Assembly (NCBI RefSeq): GCF_037997115.1
Contig: NZ_CP150484.1
Coordinates: forward strand, 2,250,951 to 2,314,595
Length of the DNA stretch: 63,645 bases
DNA from: Amycolatopsis coloradensis
GTDB taxonomy: Bacteria; Actinomycetota; Actinomycetes; Mycobacteriales; Pseudonocardiaceae
Direction of reading: 5' to 3'
Part shown: in pieces, positions 24,060 to 33,153 of the stretch
Layout: every line of letters begins with the position of its first letter
Position numbering within the stretch: position 1 is the stretch's first letter
Program-made: the position numbers and the translations under genes
The notes under the pieces: model-generated
Databases searched by the model: none
Told to the model about the DNA's origin: nothing
The model's input: only the letters and a program-made list of their open reading frames with translations

Positions 24060-26987
24060 TCAGCGGTCGGCCCCCGCCGGGGCGTAGGTCGTCATCCGGC
24101 GGGCCACGTCCGTCCGCGAACGAGCCCCGAGTTTCCGCAGGACTTTGGCGACGTGCTGTTCGACCGTACGCGGCGAAAGGAACAACCCGTCCGCTATCTC
24201 CCGGTTCGTCCGTCCGTCGGAAAGCATTCGCGCGACCTCGAGTTCGCGGGGTGAGAGCTCCTGGCCGTAGCCGCGCCGTCCGCGCTGTGAGGGGGCCCAC
24301 GCGCCGTGTTCCCGCAGCTGGTGGCGGCAGCGGCCGGCGTCCCTGGTCGCGCCGAGCCGCTCGTAGGCCTCCGCGGCCGCCGCGAGCTCCTCGATCGCCT
24401 TGCGGTCGCCCGCGGTGTGACGGCCCGCGTTGAGCCGGGACAGGGCCGCCCGCTCCCGGGCGCCGATCGCCTGATACGGCATCGGCAGCGCCTCGTAGCC
24501 CGCCGCCGCCTCGTCGAAAACCGTTGCCGCGGCGGGATGTTTGCCGCGCGCGTCGAGCAGGATCGCCTGGCCGGCGAGCAGCGCGACCCGGGAGACCGGC
24601 GAGTCCTTGCCGTCGATCCCGCGGGCGAATTCCTCGACCACGGCGTCCGCCTCCGACCAGCGCCCCGCCCGCGTGTAGGCCTCGGCCGCGGCGGGGACCA
24701 GCGCCGCCGCCCACACCCAGACACCCTTGCGCCGGGCCGCCGCGACGGCGTTGTCGGCCGCCGCGCACGCGCCGTCGACGTCGTCCGTCGCGAGGAGCAC
24801 CCTGATCAGGACCCCCGCGGCCGAGAGGACGACGGGGATGGGCCCGTGTTCCGGAGCGTGGACGCCCGCCGCGGCCAGATGTCGTTGCGCGGCGGCGAAT
24901 TCCCCGCGAACGGCGGACAACCCGCCGAGGACGAGCGAGCACTCCATGACGATCGGGCCGAGGTCGGGATAGGCGTCGCGCAGCTGTTCGGTGGCCTCCG
25001 CGAGGCCGGACCAGTCGCCGCGCACCCAGTCGAGCCGGACGCGGGTGCCCTGCGCGAGCCCGGCGGCGTAGAGCGCGCCGGCGTCGGTCGCGCGGCGGAT
25101 CCCTTCCGAGACCAGTTTTTCCGCTCTGGCCAGATGGCCTGCCCAGGACTGCGCGTCGGCGAGGTTGCACCACAGCCGCGCCAGCTGGACCCGCTCGGCG
25201 ACCCCGCTGCCCTGGTCCGGCAGCTCGGTGAACTCGGTCCAGGCCGATCCGTCGCCGATATGCGCCTGGGTGGAGATCCGGTCGCCGAGGAGCGCGAGCC
25301 GCAGTTCCGGGTCTTCGATCCGGTCGAAGACCTCGCGTGCCCGCTCCATCCAGACCTCGTGCCAGGACAACGGGGTCAGCCCGTCGATCGGCTGGGCGAG
25401 CAGGTTGATCCCGCGGGCGGCCAGCTCCGGCTCGTCGACCAGTTCGGTGATCGCCTTCTCCACCTCGACCCGGCCGCGGCCGAGGCGCCCGATCGTGCGG
25501 ACCAGCAGCATCCCGAGGCTGAGCCGGATCGTCCCGCGCACGCTCGGGCGCAGGTCGGTGAGGTCTTCGAGGATTCGCTCCAGTGTCTCGATGACGTCCG
25601 GGCGGAACCCGCGCAGCGCGACCTGGCTGAGCTTCGTGGCCAGCCGGGCGATGTCGTCCTCGCCGAGCCCCGCCTCGGCGAGCACGGACTGGAGCAGGTC
25701 GATGGCCCGTGACGTGTCGCCGTGGGCGATGGCCTCGTCGGCGGCGGCTTCGGCGTAGTGGCGCCACTGTTCGGCCCGCCCCGCCGCGCGCGAGTGGTTC
25801 GCCAGCAGGGTGAGCGGCGGGACCGGCTGACCGGCGAGCACCTGGATGGCGCGCGAATGCAGCAGGGTGCGCTCCGGGCCGCTCACCGTGTCGTAAACGG
25901 CCTTGCGGGCCAACGGATGCCGGAAGCCATAGCGGTCGCCGCCGAGTTCGCCGAGGACACCGCCATCCAAAGTGGACAATAGGGCTGCGCGGAGCGCGTC
26001 GCCGTCGAGGCAGGCGAGTTCGCCGATCACCGCGGGCTCGGACGGGACGGCGAGCACCGCCGCCGCGCGGGCCAGCCGGACGGCGGGCTCGGGCAGCGCT
26101 TCGAGCCGTTCGGTGATGGCCTCGCGCAGGGAGATCGGGACCTCGAGGCTTTCCAGCAGCCGGTCGCTCAGCACCTCCCCGATCGGCAGGCGGCCGGCCG
26201 CGTCGCGCAGCGCTCGCAGGGTCTCCTCGACCACGAACGGGATCCCGGCGGTGCTTTCGTGGAGCTTCGCGGTGAACGGCGCGGAGACCCGCGGCAGGTC
26301 CAGCAGTTCCTCGGCCAGCTTCCCGACGGCTTCGACGTCGAGCGGGCCCAGCGTCACGCGGGCGGTCTGGACGTTCGGCGGGGTGCGGAACGGCATCCCC
26401 GCGCCTCCGTGTCCCGACGGCGAGCCGGTCCGGTACGCCGCGACGACGGCCAGTTCGGGGGGCATGGCCGCGGCGAGGAACCGCATGAGGTCACGGGTGC
26501 CTTCGTCGGCCCACTGGAGGTCGTCGATCAGGACGAGCGCGGGCCCGCAGGCGATCAGGAGCTCGCGGACGGCGCGGAACTGGCGGTGCCGTTCGGCGCA
26601 CGGGTCGGCGAGTGGTTCCGGTTGGGGCGGAAGGCTTTCCGCCAGTTCGGGCAGCAAGGGTCTCAGCACCCCGGCCACCGGGCTGAGTGGACCGAGCGGC
26701 CGGTCGCCCGCCGAACGCAGCGCTTCGAGCACCGGGCCGAACGGGAACGGCTCGCGCATCGGCTGGCAGGCTCCCGAGAGCACCCGGCCCGCCGCGAACT
26801 CACGGCGTCCGGCCAGCTCTGCGAGCAGCCTGCTGCGGCCCATCCCGGGTTCGCCTTCGATCAGCACGGCGGCGGGACGGCGCAGCAGGATCTTCACGAT
26901 CGCCGAGACCTCGACGTCGCGGCCCACGAGCGCCGTCGATCCGGCGCGGACCGAAACCGAGGTCGGGCGAGGGGTGGCAAGCCACAT
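24060..26987 (-). CDS. Large ATP-binding LuxR-family (LAL) transcriptional regulator
   Basis: 975 residues. An N-terminal AAA-type ATPase domain has a slightly degenerate Walker A (EGEPGMGRSRLL, about 44-54) and Walker B (ALVLIDDLQWAD). A long helical, TPR-like middle (about 400-880) follows, and a C-terminal LuxR helix-turn-helix (LSPRELEVARML, then NREIADGLFLSPRTVEQHV) ends the protein. LAL regulators activate transcription of secondary-metabolite, sugar or protease genes in actinomycetes in response to unknown ligands. ATG 26987 is preferred to the adjacent ATG 26990 because of its spacing from GAGGAG. The divergent neighbour is a secreted serine protease, a possible target. Confidence 0.9.
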   Translation of the reverse strand: MWLATPRPTSVSVRAGSTALVGRDVEVSAIVKILLRRPAAVLIEGEPGMGRSRLLAELAGRREFAAGRVLSGACQPMREPFPFGPVLEALRSAGDRPLGPLSPVAGVLRPLLPELAESLPPQPEPLADPCAERHRQFRAVRELLIACGPALVLIDDLQWADEGTRDLMRFLAAAMPPELAVVAAYRTGSPSGHGGAGMPFRTPPNVQTARVTLGPLDVEAVGKLAEELLDLPRVSAPFTAKLHESTAGIPFVVEETLRALRDAAGRLPIGEVLSDRLLESLEVPISLREAITERLEALPEPAVRLARAAAVLAVPSEPAVIGELACLDGDALRAALLSTLDGGVLGELGGDRYGFRHPLARKAVYDTVSGPERTLLHSRAIQVLAGQPVPPLTLLANHSRAAGRAEQWRHYAEAAADEAIAHGDTSRAIDLLQSVLAEAGLGEDDIARLATKLSQVALRGFRPDVIETLERILEDLTDLRPSVRGTIRLSLGMLLVRTIGRLGRGRVEVEKAITELVDEPELAARGINLLAQPIDGLTPLSWHEVWMERAREVFDRIEDPELRLALLGDRISTQAHIGDGSAWTEFTELPDQGSGVAERVQLARLWCNLADAQSWAGHLARAEKLVSEGIRRATDAGALYAAGLAQGTRVRLDWVRGDWSGLAEATEQLRDAYPDLGPIVMECSLVLGGLSAVRGEFAAAQRHLAAAGVHAPEHGPIPVVLSAAGVLIRVLLATDDVDGACAAADNAVAAARRKGVWVWAAALVPAAAEAYTRAGRWSEADAVVEEFARGIDGKDSPVSRVALLAGQAILLDARGKHPAAATVFDEAAAGYEALPMPYQAIGARERAALSRLNAGRHTAGDRKAIEELAAAAEAYERLGATRDAGRCRHQLREHGAWAPSQRGRRGYGQELSPRELEVARMLSDGRTNREIADGLFLSPRTVEQHVAKVLRKLGARSRTDVARRMTTYAPAGADR

Positions 26988-27460
26988 CATGCGCTCCTCG
27001 GTGGGGAGTTCCCGCTGAGCCCGACACGATCTTGTGCGTTGTCCTGCGGAGCCTAAGCACTGCCTACCGGGTCGTAAACCACCCAACACGGACACCCCGG
27101 GCACCCCCTGAGGCCGTTCGCGGACGCAGCGTCACCGGTTGGCTGACGGATCGTCGGTTGGAAAATCACCGGACACCCGAAACGTCGGCGACAAACCCGA
27201 TTCGGCGATTCATCCCACGTTCAGGGGGTGGCCATGACTACGCAAGGTATTTGCTTCGAAACCCTACTTACGGACGTGCCCGTCCGGGTGCCTGCACTAG
27301 GTGGCCGCCCGTGGAGCAGGGGATTCGGTTCCCGAAGAATGGGTATACCTATCCCGCGCCGACCCGGATTGCGGCCTTCGTCCGAGTCCAGAATTCTCAC
27401 CCGTCAGGGGAGGGACATCGCATGGCGAACCGGAGCCGTGCGTGATGACGAGGGAGAAGC
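26988..27460. other. Divergent promoter region, 473 bp
   Basis: No gene is convincing here. The part near the protease gene contains GGGTATACCTATCCC (27340-27354), an imperfect palindrome with a TATACCTAT that could be its -10 region. On the minus strand GAGGAG precedes the LAL start. An open frame at 27228-27464 overlaps the protease start and has no ribosome-binding site, so I leave it out. Confidence 0.5.
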
Positions 27461-28555
27461 ATGAAGATCACGAAGCTCCTCGGTGTGGCCGCCACGGCAG
27501 CACTGGCCACCGGCGCGCTCGTCACGGGTACCCCCGCGGCAGCGTCCTCGGACACTCTGCTCAATCAAGACATGGTTCCCGCCCTGCAACGGGACCTCGG
27601 CCTGACCGCCGGCCAGGCACTCGCCCGGATCCAGAGCGAGACGGCCGCCGGCGCTCTCGAACAGTCACTCGCCTCGGCGCTCGCCGGCAGCTTCGGCGGC
27701 GCCAGCTACAACGAGGCCACCGGCAAGCTCCGCGTCGGCGTCACGGACGCGGCGAAACTGGGCCAGGTCCTCGCCAGCGGCGCGGAAGCGGAACTCGTGC
27801 GCTTCTCGGCCGCCCAGCTGGATTCCACTGTGGACAAACTGAACGCCGGTGAGCGCGCGGCGGACGGCGCGATCACCGGCTGGGGTGTCGACACCAAGAC
27901 CAACCGCGTGACGGTGAACGTCCTGCCGGGCAAGAGCGGCGTCGTCGACTCGTACCTGGAGAAGGTCAAGGTGGACAAGGCCGCCGTCGCGGTGGTCGAG
28001 ACCACTTCGGTGCCGACCCTGAAGTACGACGTCCGCGGTGGCGACGCGTACTACATCAACAGCTCTTCGCGCTGTTCGATCGGCTTCTCGGTCAACGGCG
28101 GCTTCCTCACCGCCGGGCACTGCGGTCCGGGCACGGTGACCGGTTACAACCGGGTCGCGATGGGCTCGTTCGCCCGCGCCAGCTTCCCCGGGAACGACTA
28201 CGGCCACGTCCGGGTCAACAGCAACTGGGTGCCGCGCGGGGTCATCAACAACGGCACCCGCGTGAGCGGTTCGACCGAGGCGGCCACCGGCGCGTCGGTC
28301 TGCAAGTCGGGGTCGACCACCGGCTGGACCTGCGGCACCGTCGGCGCCAAGAACCAGACCGTCCGCTACGCCGAGGGCACGGTTTACGGCATGACCGCCA
28401 CCAACGTCCGCTCGCAGGCGGGCGACTCCGGCGGCTCGTTCATCGCGGGCAACCAGGCACAGGGCATGTTGTCCGGCGGCAACAGCTCGGTGACGTACTT
28501 CTTCCCGGTGCGGCCGGCGTTGTCCGCGACCGGGACGTCCCTGGTCCTCGGCTGA
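27461..28555 (+). CDS. Streptogrisin-like S1 serine protease, secreted zymogen
   Basis: 364 residues. A signal peptide (residues 1-28, ending near TPAAA), an alpha-lytic-protease-type propeptide (to about 187) that guides folding, and a mature S1E protease starting around YDVRGGDAYY. The catalytic triad is His220 (TAGHC), Asp246 (GNDYGH) and Ser323 (GDSGGS); four cysteines can form the two usual disulfides. The propeptide is removed after export. AGGGAGAAG lies just before ATG 27461. The divergent LAL regulator may control it, and a strong terminator follows. Confidence 0.95.
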   Translation: MKITKLLGVAATAALATGALVTGTPAAASSDTLLNQDMVPALQRDLGLTAGQALARIQSETAAGALEQSLASALAGSFGGASYNEATGKLRVGVTDAAKLGQVLASGAEAELVRFSAAQLDSTVDKLNAGERAADGAITGWGVDTKTNRVTVNVLPGKSGVVDSYLEKVKVDKAAVAVVETTSVPTLKYDVRGGDAYYINSSSRCSIGFSVNGGFLTAGHCGPGTVTGYNRVAMGSFARASFPGNDYGHVRVNSNWVPRGVINNGTRVSGSTEAATGASVCKSGSTTGWTCGTVGAKNQTVRYAEGTVYGMTATNVRSQAGDSGGSFIAGNQAQGMLSGGNSSVTYFFPVRPALSATGTSLVLG

Positions 28556-28588
28556 CCTCAGCCCCGGTCATCGGGGGACCGTGAACAG

Positions 28589-28637
28589 GACGAAGGGCGG
28601 ACCGAGTGCCTCCAGCGCACTCGGGCCGCCCTTCGTC
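28589..28637. terminator. Bidirectional terminator hairpin
   Basis: GACGAAGGGCGGACCGAGTGC pairs with GCACTCGGGCCGCCCTTCGTC (one mismatch) around a short loop. It lies between the stop codons of the convergent protease and SsgB-like genes and can serve both. Confidence 0.85.
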
Positions 28638-28656
28638 TTCGTGCCGCGGGAAGGTC

Positions 28657-29061
28657 TCAGACGTTGCTGATCTCCTCGATCAGCGCCTCGACGTCGAAGT
28701 GCTCGCTCTCGGAGCCGAGCGGGACGAGCTCGTAGGTGGACTCGAGGAACGACTCGACGTCCTCACGCTCGAGCTCGAACGACGCGTAGCCGTCGGGTGA
28801 CTCGATTTCGAGCGTCAGCAGCGCCTCGTCCTCCGAGAGGTCGGGGCGGACGCGGACGTCGCCGAGCCCGGCGGGGTCGGTGAGGCCGGTGACGAGCAGC
28901 TCACGCGCGAAGGTCCACTCGACCCACCGGCCGCGCTCCGTCCGGAACGACACGGTGACCGCGAACGGTTCGCCGGCGTGGAAGGACAGGCGGGAAAGAA
29001 CGGGCGTGCTGCTGTTGTTCAGCAGAACGAACTGGCTCTGGTGAATTGCGTCGGTGTGCAC
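28657..29061 (-). CDS. SsgA/SsgB-family cell division regulator
   Basis: 134 residues from GTG 29061, placed 5 nt after GGAG; the longer frame to 29130 has no start signal. The sequence is typical of the SsgA-like proteins found only in morphologically complex actinobacteria: RLSFHAGEPFAVTVSF, VEWTFARELL and SPDGYASFELEREDVESFL. In Streptomyces SsgB recruits FtsZ to future septum sites; in Pseudonocardiaceae the single homologue probably acts in septation too. The length (about 135) is closer to SsgB than to the longer paralogues. Confidence 0.9.
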   Translation of the reverse strand: MHTDAIHQSQFVLLNNSSTPVLSRLSFHAGEPFAVTVSFRTERGRWVEWTFARELLVTGLTDPAGLGDVRVRPDLSEDEALLTLEIESPDGYASFELEREDVESFLESTYELVPLGSESEHFDVEALIEEISNV

Positions 29062-29266
29062 GGCCACTCCTAAGTGCTCGTGGTTCGCGCGGCGCGAACT
29101 TTTCGTCTCGGGGAGGAGATGGCCGGACACGCGCCGGATGACGCGACTGCGACGACGTTCACGCTATCGGCTGCATATGTCCATAGTGGTGTAACGCCGG
29201 GCACAGACCCCTTGCGTTCGGGCGGATACCCGTGGTGACCGAGACTGTCCTCTTTGGATCCGGGGC

Positions 29267-29340
29267 TGAAGGACGCCATACCCGCATGCGATGCGGTGAA
29301 GGACGCTTTCGCCCCATGAGACGCGGGGAAAGTCCCTTTC
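29267..29340. repeat. Hairpin and direct-repeat element, type C variant
   Basis: TGAAGGACGC occurs twice (29267-29276 and 29297-29306). GAAGGACGCTTTCGCCCC (29298-29315) pairs imperfectly with GGGGAAAGTCCCTTTC (29325-29340). It fills the end of the 285-bp gap 29062-29346 between the SsgB-like and Lrp genes, just after the stop codon of the Lrp gene; nothing else is recognisable in that gap besides the start region of the SsgB-like gene. Confidence 0.55.
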
Positions 29341-29346
29341 GGCCCC

Positions 29347-29820
29347 TCAGGGCTCCAGCGGCAGCGTCAGTCCGGTCTTGACCCGGTCCATCGCCACCGA
29401 CGTCGTGAAGTGCCGCACGTTCGGATTGTCGAAGAACATCCGCCGCGTGAACGTCTCGAAATCCGCCATGTCCCGGCAGGTCACCACGAGCACGAAGTCC
29501 GCGTTGCCGGTGACGTAGTAACACTGCTGGACGTTGTCGTCCGCGAGCACCTGACGCCGGAACCCGTCGAGGACCGCGAGGTTCTCGCGTTCCATCTCGA
29601 CCATCACCACGAACGTCATCGACAGCCCGAGCGCGCGCGGCGACAGCACCGCCACCTCGCGTTCGATCACCCCGGTCTCCCGCAGCCGCTTGATCCGCCG
29701 CTGCACGGCGGCCGCCGACAGGCCCACCTTCGCGCCGATGTGCTCGGCGATCGTGCGGGCGTCGGACTGGAGGCAGGCGAGGATGGCGACGTCCATGCGG
29801 TCGAGGTCGGGTGTGTGCAC
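29347..29820 (-). CDS. Lrp/AsnC family transcriptional regulator
   Basis: 157 residues. N-terminal helix-turn-helix (DVAILACLQSDARTIAEHIG, then LSAAAVQRRIKRLRETG), then a RAM ligand-binding domain with the usual GNADFVLVV strand. These proteins sense amino acids and form octamers. The start is GTG 29820; TAGCCT lies exactly 6 nt upstream, so the mRNA is probably leaderless. The divergent KAS III gene may be a target. Confidence 0.92.
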   Translation of the reverse strand: MHTPDLDRMDVAILACLQSDARTIAEHIGAKVGLSAAAVQRRIKRLRETGVIEREVAVLSPRALGLSMTFVVMVEMERENLAVLDGFRRQVLADDNVQQCYYVTGNADFVLVVTCRDMADFETFTRRMFFDNPNVRHFTTSVAMDRVKTGLTLPLEP

Positions 29821-29826
29821 CAGGTC

Positions 29827-29832
29827 AGGCTA
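29827..29832 (-). promoter_or_regulatory. -10 element, leaderless Lrp gene
   Basis: TAGCCT on the minus strand, 6 nt before GTG 29820. Confidence 0.55.
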
Positions 29833-30044
29833 ACCGGACGGCTCTCCCGGGCGCCTGTTCTTCGCTCGCGCCTCGACGCGGTGTGCGTCACCCGATCGGG
29901 TGCTCGGCCCGTGTGCCCGGTCACTCCCGGAAGAAGATGAGAATTCTTTGAATTGTGACCCGGAACACAACTGACGGGTCTACTGAATGGTAGCGCTTAC
30001 AAGTGAATGGCAGACCTCTCATTTCCCCGCGAAAGGATTCCTTG

Positions 30045-31043
30045 GTGCCCTCATCTCAGGCCGCCGTTCTCGCCGGTATCGGCTCATGGCTGCCTCCGCG
30101 CGTGGTGGGCAACGAGGAGATCGCCCAGCGGCTGGACACCTCCGATGAGTGGATCCGCTCGCGGACCGGCATCGCCGAACGCCGGGTGGTCGATCCCGGA
30201 ACGTCCACTGTGGACCTCGCGGTCGAGGCGGGGCGCCGGGCGCTGGCGTCGGCGGGGGAGACCGCGGCGGACGCCGTCGTGCTCGCGACCTCCACGGCCG
30301 ACCAGCTGTGCCCGGCCAGCGCGCCGCAGGTCGCGACCGAGCTCGGGCTGAACGGTGTCGCCGCGTTCGACGTCAACGCCGTGTGCAGCGGGTTCGTCTA
30401 CGGGCTCGCCACCGGCGCCGGGCTGATCGCCGCCGGGATCGCGCGGCGGGTGCTGGTGATCGGCGCCGACGTCTTCACCTCGCTCGTCGACCCCGAAGAC
30501 CGCGGCACGGTGCCGATCTTCGGCGACGGCGCGGGCGCCGTCCTGCTGCGCGCGGGCGACCCGGACGAGCTCGGTGCGCTCGGCCCGTTCGACCTGCACA
30601 GCGAAGGCGCGCTCGCGGAACTGCTCTGGGTCGAGGCGGGCGGTACGAAGAACCGCCGCTCGGACGACCCGCGCGACCATTACCTGGTGATGCAGGGCCA
30701 GACGGTCTTCCGGCACGCCTGCGCCCGCATGGCCGAATCGGCGCGCGCGGTGCTGGACTCCGCCGGCTGGGAGGTCGGCGACATCGACCGGTTCATCGGG
30801 CACCAGGCGAACATCCGCATCCTGCAGACCTGCGCGAAACAGCTCGGGCTCGCGGAGGACGTGATGTACTCGAACATCGAGAAGGTGGGCAACACGAGCG
30901 CGGCGTCGATCCCGATCGCGCTGGCCGACGCGGCCAAGGACGGCGCGCTCCAGCCGGGGCACCGCGTCGTGATGGGGGCCTTCGGCGCCGGGCTGACCTG
31001 GGGCTCGACGCTGCTGCGCTGGCCGGACGTCATTCCGGGCTGA
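30045..31043 (+). CDS. 3-oxoacyl-ACP synthase III (KAS III family)
   Basis: 332 residues. Thiolase fold with the complete Cys-His-Asn triad: Cys114 in NAVCSGF, His253 in GHQAN and Asn283 in VGNTSAA. FabH-type enzymes condense an acyl-CoA starter with malonyl-ACP to begin fatty-acid or polyketide synthesis; there is no acpP, fabD or fabF nearby, so a specialised role is likely. GTG 30045 is 7 nt after AAAGGA; TTG 30042 is the alternative. The 3' end overlaps the convergent adenylate cyclase gene by 14 bp. Confidence 0.9.
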   Translation: MPSSQAAVLAGIGSWLPPRVVGNEEIAQRLDTSDEWIRSRTGIAERRVVDPGTSTVDLAVEAGRRALASAGETAADAVVLATSTADQLCPASAPQVATELGLNGVAAFDVNAVCSGFVYGLATGAGLIAAGIARRVLVIGADVFTSLVDPEDRGTVPIFGDGAGAVLLRAGDPDELGALGPFDLHSEGALAELLWVEAGGTKNRRSDDPRDHYLVMQGQTVFRHACARMAESARAVLDSAGWEVGDIDRFIGHQANIRILQTCAKQLGLAEDVMYSNIEKVGNTSAASIPIALADAAKDGALQPGHRVVMGAFGAGLTWGSTLLRWPDVIPG

Positions 31044-32514
31044 GCGCGTTCGCCTCCCAGGCGTGCGTCGGCTCCTGGCGCCCGCGCAGCTCGAGTTCCG
31101 CGTACGGCTTCCAGTGCGCGCGCTCGCTCTCCAACGCTGCCTTGAGCACCGTTTCGCTCGCCAGGATCCGGCCGTCGGCGGATTTCGCGTCCTCGGTCAG
31201 GCGCGCGGCCTCGTTCACCGCGTCGCCGATGACGGTGTACTCGAACCGGCTGCTGGTCCCCAGCTGACCGGCGAAGACCCGCCCGCTCGCGACGCCGATG
31301 CCGAGGTCGAGCTCGCCGGTCTCCTGGACGGCGTCCCGGATGGCCCGCGCGGCCGAAAGCGCCGCCGTGGGCGCGTCCGCCAGCCTGGTCGGGGCGCCGA
31401 AGACGCAGAGCGCGGCGTCACCTTGGAACTTGTTGACCAGCCCGCCGCGTGCCCCGACCGCGTGCACCACGCTGGTGAAGAACCGGTTGAGCGTCTTCAC
31501 GAGGTCTTCGGGCGGGGTGCGGCTCGCCAAGGCCGTCGAATCGACGACGTCGACGAACAGCGCCGTCACCTCGCGCACGTCACCCGAAAGGGAGGCGCCG
31601 TACTCCAGCGCGTGCCGCGCCACCTCGTCCCCGACGTGTCTGCCGAAGAGATCCCGCATCCGCTCCTGCTCGCGGAGCCCGGCGGCCAGGTCGTTGACCG
31701 AGGTCTGGAGCAGGCCGATCTCGCTGGAGTCGTCGACCTCGACCACGATCTCCTTGTTGCCGCGCGCGATCTCGTCGAGCGCCACCCGCAGCCGGTGCAG
31801 TGGTGTCGCGACGGCCTTCGCGAGCAGGCCCGTCCCGATCGCGCCGACACCGAGGCCGATCGCCGAAAGCATGATCAGGCTCGCGACGTGGTCGCCTTGG
31901 CCGAGGTCCGGCGGGGCGGCCACCAGCAGCACCCCGAGGAACGGCACGCCGCTCGCCAGCGACCAGGTGACGACCACCCTGGTCCGCACGGTGACCCTGA
32001 GCGTGCCCTTCGGCGGGGTCACCTTGAGCGCGATCGTCATCACCGGCCGCGCGACCCATTCGGCGGCGAGGTAGGTGAGGCCGACCGTGGTCAGCCCGCC
32101 GAGCCCGATCACCAGCGCCATCCCGAGCGCGTCCATCCAGGACCCGAGCACCCGCGCGAGCGCGCCGAGCACGATCGTGCCGATCAGCCAGAGTGTCCCG
32201 CTGACGATCCCCATGTCGACCGGGAGCCGGAGCGCCCGCTCGGCCTCGGCCTTCGTCGGCGGGCGGCCGAACACGAACCAGACCGCCGTGCGCCGCTGGA
32301 GCCACGCCGTCCACAAGGTACCGACGATCAGCGCCAGCGCGACGATGCCGGCGGCGGTGACGCCGAGGATCCAGCCGCGATCGCCGACCTCGCTCGGCAG
32401 GCCCTGCAGGAGCAGCAGCAACGCGACCACACCGGCACCGCACACACTGGAACCGACGCCGAGCGCGGCGAAACCGAGACTGGTCCTGAGCACCAGCCGG
32501 AACCGGCTCGACAT
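31030..32514 (-). CDS. Membrane-bound class III adenylate cyclase with HAMP domain
   Basis: 494 residues. About six transmembrane helices (to residue 240), a HAMP linker (AKAVATPLHRLRVALDEIARG), then a class III cyclase domain. The two metal-binding aspartates are at about 321 (ALFVDVVDST) and 366 (FQGDAALCVFG); GDAVNEAARL completes the active site. This is the layout of the mycobacterial Rv1318c-Rv1320c/Rv3645 family, which makes cAMP from ATP. ATG 32514 follows GGGAAG; the longer upstream frame is not supported. Confidence 0.92.
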   Translation of the reverse strand: MSSRFRLVLRTSLGFAALGVGSSVCGAGVVALLLLLQGLPSEVGDRGWILGVTAAGIVALALIVGTLWTAWLQRRTAVWFVFGRPPTKAEAERALRLPVDMGIVSGTLWLIGTIVLGALARVLGSWMDALGMALVIGLGGLTTVGLTYLAAEWVARPVMTIALKVTPPKGTLRVTVRTRVVVTWSLASGVPFLGVLLVAAPPDLGQGDHVASLIMLSAIGLGVGAIGTGLLAKAVATPLHRLRVALDEIARGNKEIVVEVDDSSEIGLLQTSVNDLAAGLREQERMRDLFGRHVGDEVARHALEYGASLSGDVREVTALFVDVVDSTALASRTPPEDLVKTLNRFFTSVVHAVGARGGLVNKFQGDAALCVFGAPTRLADAPTAALSAARAIRDAVQETGELDLGIGVASGRVFAGQLGTSSRFEYTVIGDAVNEAARLTEDAKSADGRILASETVLKAALESERAHWKPYAELELRGRQEPTHAWEANALSPE

Positions 32515-32586
32515 CGTCTTCCCGCGCACCCGGTGATCGTATGACCTCCGGCGGAAAACGGTTCGCCCGTTCTCGGGTGCGGTGGT

Positions 32587-32592
32587 TACCGT
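32587..32592 (+). promoter_or_regulatory. -10 element, leaderless FBP gene
   Basis: TACCGT, exactly 6 nt before ATG 32599. Confidence 0.55.
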
Positions 32593-32598
32593 GCGGGT

Positions 32599-33153
32599 AT
32601 GGAACCGCTGGGCCAAGACGAGATCAGAGCGTCCTTCGTGAACTGCACCCGAGGCGAGGCCAAGGGGGTCACGCTGCCCGCCCGGCCCGAAGAGATCCCT
32701 TGGGAGAACAGGGAATTCCTCGGCTGGCGCGATCCGAAGGCCGCCTCCCGGGCGTATCTCGTGCTGCCGTACCGCGGGGAAACCGTCGGGCTGTCCCTCC
32801 GGGCCGCTCCCCGGCCGAAGGGCCGTGTCCTGCTGAGCAACATGTGCGGCCTGTGCACGACGACACATCCGCTGTCCGACATCGCGCTGTTCTCCGGCCG
32901 CCGCGCCGGGAAATCCGGCAGGGAAGGGAACACGCTCGGCATCTACGCGTGCGCGAACCTCGCGTGCAGCCAGTACATCCGCGGCGAGTTGCAGTCGGAC
33001 GTGCCGCAGCCGTTCGAGTCCTTGACGCTGGAGGAACGCGTCTTCCGGCTGGAAGACAAACTGCACCGATTCGTCGAGCGGGTGCTGGAGTCACGCTCAC
33101 GAGGCGCGTCGGCCCTCAGAACCGCATCCGCAGGATCCGCCCCATCTTCTTGA
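32599..33153 (+). CDS. FBP-domain treble-clef zinc-finger protein
   Basis: 184 residues. The C-terminal treble-clef zinc finger typical of FBP proteins is clear: CGLC in LLSNMCGLCTTTHP and a second pair in YACANLACSQYIRG. FBP/FusB-type proteins bind elongation factor G and can free stalled ribosomes; in Gram-positive bacteria some give fusidic-acid resistance. The N-terminal half is the helical FBP domain. The last 38 bp overlap the convergent methyltransferase gene, so the final residues may be poorly conserved. Confidence 0.85.
   Translation: MEPLGQDEIRASFVNCTRGEAKGVTLPARPEEIPWENREFLGWRDPKAASRAYLVLPYRGETVGLSLRAAPRPKGRVLLSNMCGLCTTTHPLSDIALFSGRRAGKSGREGNTLGIYACANLACSQYIRGELQSDVPQPFESLTLEERVFRLEDKLHRFVERVLESRSRGASALRTASAGSAPSS

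Noticed and set aside
27228..27464. A 78-residue frame before the streptogrisin-like protease
   Set aside because: It overlaps the protease start, has no ribosome-binding site and no recognisable features.
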